NCBI GenBank assembly: GCA_031363945.1
Contig: JANLVJ010000006.1
Span: 1-20,627 of the forward strand
Length of the DNA: 20,627 nucleotides
DNA from: JANLVJ01 sp031363945
GTDB lineage: Bacteria; Bacteroidota; Bacteroidia; Sphingobacteriales; Sphingobacteriaceae
Reading direction: 5' to 3'
This document shows positions 15,074-20,627 of the stretch, in pieces (position 1 is the stretch's first letter; every line of letters begins with the position of its first letter). Both the position numbers and the translations under genes were made by a program. A model generated the notes under the pieces. It was given only the letters and a program-made list of their open reading frames with translations, did no database searches and had not been told where the DNA came from.

Positions 15074-15114
15074 TAGGTTAATTATATAGATTCCATTAGC
15101 CTACTATATTTTTT
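15074..15114 (+). terminator. Probable terminator of the sbcDC operon
   Basis: TAGGTTAAT (15074-15082) pairs with ATTAGCCTA (15095-15103) with one G-T wobble, and a six-T run follows at 15109-15114. It begins 11 bases after the sbcC stop. The stem is AT-rich and the T-run is set off by five bases, so it is probably weak. Confidence 0.5.
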
Positions 15115-15406
15115 ACGATTAATAAATTCTGTGAAAAAAAGTTAATTGTTTCCTAATTGACCTGCGACATTCAGTTCATCAGATGCATTAGGAACAGCAT
15201 CAATCGGGTAAAGCGCTATTTGGGTTAATATCGGTGATATCACCCTAAATTCTACTGCAGGCACTGTCTATATCAGGTTATCTGTAAAGATAATTGTACC
15301 CTTAAATTAGTATTGATTAAGATGGCTGATAGTTAAAGTTTCAAGGATATATGTCTTATCAGTTTTTCTCCCTGGATTAAATAGATAAACCCATAAGTAG
15401 TTAAAA
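15115..15406. other. Intergenic stretch with possible decayed coding remnants
   Basis: No intact gene is seen. On the minus strand a 41-codon frame without a start (15142-15267) encodes a protein-like string containing YPIDAVPNASDELNVAGQ. On the plus strand a 32-codon frame (15212-15310) is also open. A 12-bp perfect palindrome GGTGATATCACC sits at 15233-15244. I cannot tell which frame, if either, was once coding. Confidence 0.25.
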
Positions 15407-15446
15407 AAGGATGATAAGTATAGAAAACCCAGTCTTATCATCCTTA
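15403..15446 (-). terminator. Terminator of the Old Yellow Enzyme gene
   Basis: AAGGATGATAAG (15407-15418) pairs perfectly, over 12 bp, with CTTATCATCCTT (15434-15445) around a 15-base loop. On the minus strand the stem runs straight into TTTTTT (A-run 15403-15408 on the plus strand). It lies about 97 bases past the stop of the minus-strand gene at 15543. Confidence 0.85.
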
Positions 15447-15542
15447 AAGTGTTATAAAATGCTTACCCAAATAAATTATGCGGGTAATAGTAAGATTCAG
15501 AGAGAATGAAGAATTTTTCATCAACCCGAATAACTGCAAATA

Positions 15543-16649
15543 TTATTCAAGCACAAGACTGCCCAAAGCCTGTTTTGTAAATCCCTTTAAATCTTCGGTT
15601 CTATCTTCACGAATTTTTTGTACCCATTTCGGATCTGCTAATAAAGGTCTTCCAACAGCTACCAGATCAAAATCACCCCGATCCATTCTACGCAGTAATT
15701 CATCAAGTGAACTTGGATCAGAACTTTCACCAGCAAATGCTGCCAGAAATTCACCAGTCAGGCCCACTGAACCTACTGTAATTGTCGCTTTCCCAGTGAT
15801 TTTTTTGGCCCATCCTGCAAAATTTAAATCTGATTCTTCGAATTCTGGCTCCCAAAACCTCCGCTGTGAACAATGGAAAATATCAACACCAGCATCAGAC
15901 ATCGGATTTAACCAAGCTTCCATTTCTGCAGGATTGAGCGCCATTTTTAAATTATAATGGGTGGGCTTCCACTGGGAAAGACGCATTAAGACGGCAAAAT
16001 CTTCACCCACTTGTCTCCTAACTTCCTTGATTACTTCAATCGCAAAACGGCTACGCTCTGCAAGAGTTTTGCCCCCATATTTATCTGTACGAAGATTAGT
16101 AGCTGCCCAAAAAAACTGATCGATGAGGTAATCATGTGCTCCGTGAATTTCAACACAATCAAAACCTAAATTCTTTGCATCAAGGGCTGCACGGCCGAAT
16201 GCAGCAATTGTATCAGCGATATCAGCATCAGTCATATTTTTGCCATTCGCTAAATCTGGATTATTTAAACCAGAAGGCCCTTCAAAAGGCTCAGCTGGTA
16301 GCCAGCCTGAAGCATGATTCGGTTGAATGCCCATATGCCAGATTTGAGGACCCATCGTACCACCTGCCGCGTGCACATTATCAACAACGTTTTTCCATCC
16401 AGCCAAAGACTTACTTCCATAGAAATGGGGAATATTATTATCATTTGCCGAAGCTATGCGATCAATAACTGTTCCTTCAGACAAAATTAAACCAACCTCC
16501 CCTTCTGCTCGCTTGCGATAATAAGCAGCTACTGTATCTGTAGGCACTCCATCAGGTGAAAATGAACGCGTCATCGGCGCCATTACAATCCTGTTTTTCA
16601 TATGTAGCGATTTCAACGTAAATGGTTTGAATAAAGAATCAGTTTTCAT
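15543..16649 (-). CDS. NADH:flavin oxidoreductase (Old Yellow Enzyme family)
   Basis: This is a 368-aa FMN-dependent TIM-barrel ene-reductase. Such enzymes reduce activated C=C bonds of enones, maleimides or nitro compounds with NAD(P)H, often in the response to electrophiles. Visible motifs are LFKPFTLKSLHMKNRIVMAP at the N-terminus, MGPQIWHMG (FMN and pyrimidine contact), the substrate pair H169/H172 in EIHGAHDYLIDQFFWAATN, the conserved RTDKYGG, and AVGRPLLADPKWVQ at the phosphate-binding end. His-His rather than His-Asn is the YqjM/XenA-like arrangement. The D of GAHDY replaces the usual G. The gene is monocistronic, with a TATCTTTG promoter carrying an inverted repeat in its spacer and a strong terminator downstream. 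That suggests individually regulated expression, perhaps by a TetR or HxlR repressor encoded elsewhere (inference). Confidence 0.9.
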   Translation of the reverse strand: MKTDSLFKPFTLKSLHMKNRIVMAPMTRSFSPDGVPTDTVAAYYRKRAEGEVGLILSEGTVIDRIASANDNNIPHFYGSKSLAGWKNVVDNVHAAGGTMGPQIWHMGIQPNHASGWLPAEPFEGPSGLNNPDLANGKNMTDADIADTIAAFGRAALDAKNLGFDCVEIHGAHDYLIDQFFWAATNLRTDKYGGKTLAERSRFAIEVIKEVRRQVGEDFAVLMRLSQWKPTHYNLKMALNPAEMEAWLNPMSDAGVDIFHCSQRRFWEPEFEESDLNFAGWAKKITGKATITVGSVGLTGEFLAAFAGESSDPSSLDELLRRMDRGDFDLVAVGRPLLADPKWVQKIREDRTEDLKGFTKQALGSLVLE

Positions 16650-16710
16650 TTTTCCCTGTTTTTTGAAATAAGGCTAATAAATCTATATAGTCAGAAATAT
16701 TAGATTGAAA

Positions 16711-16742
16711 CAAAGATATATCGATTATTCCCGATATCCCAA
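16711..16742 (-). promoter_or_regulatory. Promoter of the Old Yellow Enzyme gene with possible operator
   Basis: On the minus strand TATCTTTG (16711-16718) matches the Bacteroidota -7 box TAnnTTTG, and TTG at 16740-16742 gives a -33 element after a 21-base spacer. The spacer contains the inverted repeat ATATCG-8-CGATAT (16718-16723 and 16732-16737). A protein bound there would sit between the two promoter elements and block RNA polymerase. The gene starts about 62 bases downstream. Confidence 0.6.
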
Positions 16743-16845
16743 TTCAATTAAGAAAATGACATTCATTTGATAGTGTCAGGATAATGTTTTCCAACATTCA
16801 AAACTAGAATCCATTATCCCTTTTATATAGCCCTTGGGTTACCGC

Positions 16846-17031
16846 TCAGCCATTTAAATCTTCTGAGAAAAGTTCTGTTAGTAAGGCTGCTGATTTTATC
16901 CCGTTTAGTACCCTAACGGCTGTAAACATATCGCTTATAGCCGTAGTCACTTTCAAATGAACGCTCGATGCATAATTTGCATTATGCAGTACCTGTAACA
17001 AATCAAGAATGAGAGCCTTAAATAGTCGAAT
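16846..17031 (-). pseudogene. Unrecognised decayed coding frame (61 codons, no start)
   Basis: On the minus strand a frame without a usable start codon runs 61 codons to TGA at 16846-16848. It has a strongly protein-like helical pattern (DLLQVLHNANYASSVHLKV, then DMFTAVRVLNGIKSAALLTE and LFSEDLNG). A different frame just upstream (about 17000-17070) also reads protein-like, with FNGHNWFWSDYEFDYLRL, so a frameshift may separate two parts of one gene. I do not recognise the family. Confidence 0.4.
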
Positions 17032-17105
17032 TCATAATCAGACCAAAACCAGTTATGGCCGTTGAAGCTATTGGTCTAGAACCTATGATGCTATATTAAA
17101 TTACT

Positions 17106-17363
17106 TTAGGGTTTTAGAATATTCTGCAAATGGGTTTCAATGCTTTTACCAATTTGTTCAATTTCAAAATAATCGTAGTTTTTTGTTTTATTCGAGCCCC
17201 TGGTAGCTTGCCATTTTAAATTTTCTTTTTTATAAATGCATACCCAGAAATTTCCATATTCTCCTTCAGCTGAAAATTTAAAATCACCATTTTCTTGTTT
17301 TGTAATAATACCTATCAGTATTTCCCCACTTCTTTTGGTCACCCAAACGTTTTTAATTTCCAT
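17106..17363 (-). CDS. Hypothetical protein (85 aa)
   Basis: No family is recognised. The protein is small, charged and soluble, without a signal peptide. Its first two-thirds is a likely beta-rich domain with many aromatic residues (NVWVTKRSGEILIGIITKQE, then EYGNFWVCIYKKENLKWQ), ending in a helix (EQIGKSIETHLQNIL). The start is ATG 17363, the first in the frame. The gene lies between a decayed frame downstream and the hybrid kinase pseudogene upstream, all on the minus strand, in a region where many genes are broken. The 85 codons without a stop and the regular composition suggest it is still coding. Confidence 0.45.
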   Translation of the reverse strand: MEIKNVWVTKRSGEILIGIITKQENGDFKFSAEGEYGNFWVCIYKKENLKWQATRGSNKTKNYDYFEIEQIGKSIETHLQNILKP

Positions 17364-17506
17364 GTTATAAATTGATTCTTTCTCCTAATGGGTGTGCAGT
17401 AGAAACTATAATAAAAAATTAATACCTATAGTTTCCTGAAAATTTAACTGAAGGCATTTTTGTAATCTTTTTAAAGGTACGGTTTTGAGCCCGATGACAG
17501 GAAAAC

Positions 17507-19770
17507 CTAGTCTTCAACTAATGTAGGAAATTCAAGAAAAAATTTTGTGACTGCACCTTGGGAATTTTCAACTTTTATCGTCTCTTTTTGTGCATCAACG
17601 ATCTGCTTGGAACTATACACACAAAGACCACCGAAGTGAGATGAAACATCAAGTCGTTCATAACGGTAAATATTTTACTCAAATTATCTGATGAAATTCC
17701 AGGTCCTTTATCTGTTACTGTAATTACAGTCTGGCCGTCTGTTGCAAAAGTTGTAATTTTAATGAGGGTTGCTGTCGCATATTTAATTGTATTTGTGAGC
17801 AGATTTGTAACTACCTGCTCGATAGGGGCACGATCACAAAATGAATAAACATGTGCTGCTAAATCAATGTCGAGCGTACATTTTGCCTGTATAATTTCTT
17901 GTTTATATTCATCTAAAACAGTGTTGACGATTGTATTAAGATCAATTTTTTGTTTGTCAAGAACGAGTGCCCTTGTGAAATCCGGGTCACATTTATCAAA
18001 TCACGAATCAGATTAGAAATTTTATTTATCTGCCTATCTCAAATATTTACCATCACCTTCAGCCTTTCAAGTGATATTGAACTCAATGTTCCCTGTTCAA
18101 TAAACCAGCTTAATGATTGAACCTACAACTTAAGCGGTGTAAGAGGTGAATTTAATTCCTGCGAGGCAATTGATAAGAATTCATCCCTTGCTCGCAGGGC
18201 TTTTTGCTCAGTCACTAGATCAGATCTTAATCTGATAGCTGGGTTTTCACCCTTGCCAGCAACTCTTTACTTAAAAATGGTTTTACCAGATAGTCATCAG
18301 CTATAGCTTCAAGACCTTCAATTGTTGCTTCATTGCCAGCACGTGCAGAAAGAAGTATCAATGGCAGACGCGACGTTTTATCATGACTTTTTAGCTCACT
18401 CAGCAATTCAAACCCGCTCATTTTTGGCATCATGGTATCACTGATAATTAAGTCGGGCAACCTGTATTGAATGAGATTTAATGCTTCACGACCATTTGAA
18501 GCTGACAGCTCGTTATAATGAGGAATTAGTTTGCGTTCTAAATAATCACGCATATCTGCATTATCATCTACTACGAGTATAGTTGATCGGTTAGGTGTCT
18601 CATTAAACAAATGGTATTCAGGACGCCATCTAGTTGCTTCATTGACCAAGAATGGTGACTTAGCCTTTTCAACTTTCACCGACTGTACTTTGAGTTGGGA
18701 AACAGGTAAATGAGCAAAACCTTTAAGTAAAACAACCTTTATAGTGGTGCCAATTTCAAATTCACTATCAACCGTAATTTTGCCTTCATGTACCTTGATC
18801 ATTGTTTTTACCAGGGCGAGGCCAATACCAGAACCCTCAAAGGTTCTTGACTTTACTTCTTCAACCCGATGAAAACGATCAAAGATTTTTGGCAATTCCT
18901 CCTTCGAAATACCGATACCAGTATCGCGAATGGTGAATTCTACCGGATCAGAAAATTCTTTTAAAAATACCTTCATACTACCATTCAGGATAAATTTAAA
19001 GGCATTTGATAATAAATTCAGCACTATTTTCTCCCACATCTCTGAGTCAATAAATATCGGCTCAGAGATTTTATCAAGATTAACTTCATAGTGAAGATTT
19101 CCCTTCGCCATGACATGCCTAAACTGGCTTGCAAGGCCTGACGTGAATTTTTTTAAATTAATTGATTGAAAAGAGGATTCTACCCTACCCACTTCCATAC
19201 GGGTAAAACAAAGTAATGAGTTAACTAATTTTAGAAGTCTGAGGGCATTTCGATAAACAGAATAAAGGGTTTGGCGGTTAATCGTGATATTTTCACCATG
19301 TGCTTCAGCTATTGCATCTTCGAGAGGACCAAGTAATAGGGTAAACGGAGTTCTGAACTCATGGCTGTCATTACTAAAAAAGGTAGTTTTAAGTCGATCA
19401 AGTTTAGCAAGTTCCTGTTCTTTAATTCATGTAGCCTCCTGCGCCTTCGAACTGGCTATAGTTGCTGAAATCTGAAATGCCAACAGATTTAAAAAGCTGC
19501 GGTATGACTCGTCAAAAGGTAGTTGGGGGCTCTAGCCAACAGACAGAAAACCACAGACAGAGCCTTTTATTGATAATTTAATGGGTAAGAAAAATGCAGT
19601 TTTTACCGTGTCAAGCCCCATTTCACCATACATCAAGGATACATAATCAGGTATCACATCTATAAACTCTGGCTCAACTAGTGCAGTCCGATTGCTTCTG
19701 CTTTTAATTTGTTTCTGGAATCGGGTGAGTAAATTATTGTTGGAATTTCGGCGATTGACCTGTCTAATAA
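17507..19770 (-). pseudogene. Hybrid sensor histidine kinase, heavily degraded (GAF-HisKA-HATPase-REC-HisKA-HATPase)
   Basis: On the minus strand one ancestral gene can be followed for about 2.2 kb. In order: a GAF-like segment (ALVEPEFIDVIPDYVSLMYG, then AFFLPIKLSIKGSVCGFLSV); a first HisKA with its histidine intact (SHEFRTPFTLLLGPLEDAIA, H at 19361-19363); HATPase and REC (18227-19198); a second HisKA (DEFLSIASQELNSPLTPLKL); and a second HATPase ending at TAG 17507. Lesions: a frameshift near 19683; TAG 19532-19534; TGA 19427-19429; a frameshift near 18240; TAG 18123-18125; TGA 18039-18041; a frameshift near 17970; a frameshift near 17668. The second phospho-histidine is glutamine (CAG at 18159-18161), and the last ATP-binding glycine box is partly deleted. 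The 5' end, with any sensor region, is missing. The gene cannot make the original protein. Confidence 0.9.
18227..19198 (-). CDS. Surviving open segment of the degraded hybrid kinase (HATPase-REC, 323 aa)
   Basis: This is the longest intact part of the pseudogene at 17507-19770 and would be called as a gene by itself. It contains a complete HATPase_c domain: the N-box around KIVLNLLSNAFKF (57-69), G1 DTGIGIS (92-98) and G2 GSGIGLALVK (122-131). A receiver domain follows with D211/D212, phospho-acceptor D254 in LIISDTMMPKMSG and K306 in DDYLVKPF. ATG 19198 is an internal methionine of the ancestral frame: homology continues upstream into HisKA without interruption as far as a TGA at 19427. If translated, it would lack a phospho-accepting histidine in cis. 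I consider it part of the pseudogene, though a residual stand-alone role cannot be excluded. Confidence 0.6.
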   Translation of the reverse strand: MEVGRVESSFQSINLKKFTSGLASQFRHVMAKGNLHYEVNLDKISEPIFIDSEMWEKIVLNLLSNAFKFILNGSMKVFLKEFSDPVEFTIRDTGIGISKEELPKIFDRFHRVEEVKSRTFEGSGIGLALVKTMIKVHEGKITVDSEFEIGTTIKVVLLKGFAHLPVSQLKVQSVKVEKAKSPFLVNEATRWRPEYHLFNETPNRSTILVVDDNADMRDYLERKLIPHYNELSASNGREALNLIQYRLPDLIISDTMMPKMSGFELLSELKSHDKTSRLPLILLSARAGNEATIEGLEAIADDYLVKPFLSKELLARVKTQLSD

Positions 19771-19942
19771 TTATACATTAAAACACAATACTATCAAATC
19801 AAAAGCAGGAATGCTTTAATCAAAATGATGTAACTTATATGGCGAAACTTAGATAAATTAAGGTTTTTTTCTGACTAAATACCAGATTTCGATATGCCCG
19901 CTATAACGGCCGTTCGGATATATTAATTAAAAAATCGATTTT

Positions 19943-20627
19943 ATGAACATTAAATTTAAATGTGGTATGAAAAAATTAACTGTTTCCTTTGCACTGATAT
20001 TTAGTTATTGCTTTTCCTGTGCTCAAACGCCTGTTCATCACAAGGTAAGTCATTTAAAAATCACAATTCTCAGTACGATGCTGGCCCAGGAGGGGGTGGG
20101 CGACTGGGGGTTTGGAGCATTAGTAGAATGTGACTCTACTCGCATTTTGTTTGATTCAGGCGGGCGGAAATATGTTGTACGCGACAATGCGAAAGAGCTA
20201 CATGTCGATCTCTCCAAGGTCTATATTGCTGTACTTAGCCACGGGCACCCTGATCACACCGCCGGATGGCTAGCCCTTAGGCAAGAACTATCAGCAATAG
20301 ATAATAATGCACTGTCACTAACCTATGTTGGTTCCGGTTTTTTTAATCCTGTTATTCTTCCGTCTGGCGGACGGCATGATTTGAGGCCAGACTCGGCAGC
20401 CTATGCCAACTCTGGCGCACACGTTGAAACCGTAAAAAATTGGAAAGAAATTGCTCCAGGTGTTTTTCTTACAGGTAGTAATATACCACGTAATAATCCC
20501 GAGAGCAATTATCCACCAACGTGGAAACGACTAAGCCAAAATGGGAAAATAGCACGAGATACAGTCCCTGAGGATATGTCTATGGTAATTTCAACGTTAC
20601 AAGGACTAGTAGTACTAACTGGTTGCG
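19943..20627 (+). CDS. Exported metallo-beta-lactamase-fold hydrolase (3' end outside the window)
   Basis: From ATG 19943 (or ATG 19967, which gives the better signal peptide: MKKLTVSFALIFSYCFSCAQ) the frame is open to the window edge. An N-terminal hydrophobic core followed by FSCAQ suggests Sec export, perhaps as a lipoprotein. The mature part begins with a beta-lactamase-fold strand (KITILSTMLAQ), then TRILFDSGG and the metal motif HxHxDH in VLSHGHPDHTAGW. It ends at the edge in the conserved LVVLTGC, where the family continues with a metal histidine. The arrangement resembles MBL proteins related to the methanopterin-linked RFA-P synthase annotation, but such names are not functional evidence. 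Zinc-dependent hydrolysis in the periplasm is the reasonable expectation; the substrate is unknown. It is divergent from the kinase pseudogene. Confidence 0.85.
   Translation, partial: MNIKFKCGMKKLTVSFALIFSYCFSCAQTPVHHKVSHLKITILSTMLAQEGVGDWGFGALVECDSTRILFDSGGRKYVVRDNAKELHVDLSKVYIAVLSHGHPDHTAGWLALRQELSAIDNNALSLTYVGSGFFNPVILPSGGRHDLRPDSAAYANSGAHVETVKNWKEIAPGVFLTGSNIPRNNPESNYPPTWKRLSQNGKIARDTVPEDMSMVISTLQGLVVLTGC

Noticed and set aside
15478..15957. Plus-strand 159-codon open frame opposite the Old Yellow Enzyme gene
   Set aside because: It lies almost entirely inside the strongly supported minus-strand oxidoreductase gene and its translation has no protein-like domain pattern; it is an antisense shadow.
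17040..17077. Hairpin AGACCAA/TTGGTCT
   Set aside because: A seven-base stem with a 24-base loop and no T-tract on either strand; likely chance in an AT-rich region.
1..20627. CRISPR arrays, tRNA or rRNA genes, insertion sequences, phage genes
   Set aside because: No regularly spaced repeats, tRNA-like folds, transposase motifs, integrases or phage structural genes were recognised on either strand.

Overview
The window looks like chromosomal DNA from a member of the Bacteroidota (Cytophagia/Sphingobacteriia-like). The sequence is AT-rich. Start codons lack clear Shine-Dalgarno sequences (thiE, the nitrilase gene, sbcD). Two promoter-like sites match the Bacteroidota -7 consensus TAnnTTTG. 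The gene content also fits: paired small DoxX proteins, LytTR two-component remnants, a GAF-HisKA-HATPase-REC-HisKA-HATPase hybrid kinase, and a tiny lipoprotein with one membrane helix.

Layout. (1) 1-660: the 3' part of a uracil-DNA-glycosylase-like gene. (2) 772-1510: a 46-bp tandem duplication and two overlapping DoxX-family genes on the minus strand. (3) 1664-4600: a plus-strand nitrilase gene, convergent with a minus-strand thiamin operon (thiE, then a ThiF/MoeB-rhodanese fusion). The operon is preceded by a clear TPP riboswitch and a TATATTTG promoter element. (4) 4770-5450: an XRE-like regulator and a small lipoprotein. (5) 5590-6601: a graveyard in which a LytS-type kinase 5' end is joined by an internal deletion to the 3' half of a LytTR response regulator. 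(6) 6634-7611: a half-size EamA permease and two unrecognised 85-aa proteins on the minus strand. (7) 7612-8188: a long non-coding interval with three hairpins, two of which look like plus-strand terminators with no gene in front of them. (8) 8189-9876: cysE-cysM, the two-step route from serine to cysteine. (9) 9997-15062: sbcD-sbcC, overlapping by ATGA. SbcD carries an unusual repetitive hydrophilic insert. (10) 15407-16742: an Old Yellow Enzyme gene with its own terminator, promoter and a possible operator. (11) 16846-17363: a short decayed frame and an unrecognised 85-aa gene. (12) 17507-19770: a large hybrid histidine kinase pseudogene with at least eight lesions. (13) 19943 to the window end: the 5' part of an exported metallo-beta-lactamase-fold protein.

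Functionally this is mostly housekeeping metabolism (thiamin, cysteine) and DNA repair, set among decaying signal-transduction genes. I do not see a phage, a CRISPR array, a transposon or a recognisable new defence system. The strongest second-look items are the decayed kinase loci, the riboswitch-controlled ThiF-rhodanese fusion, the orphan terminators at 7914-8160, the SbcD insert, and the promoter-embedded inverted repeat of the Old Yellow Enzyme gene.
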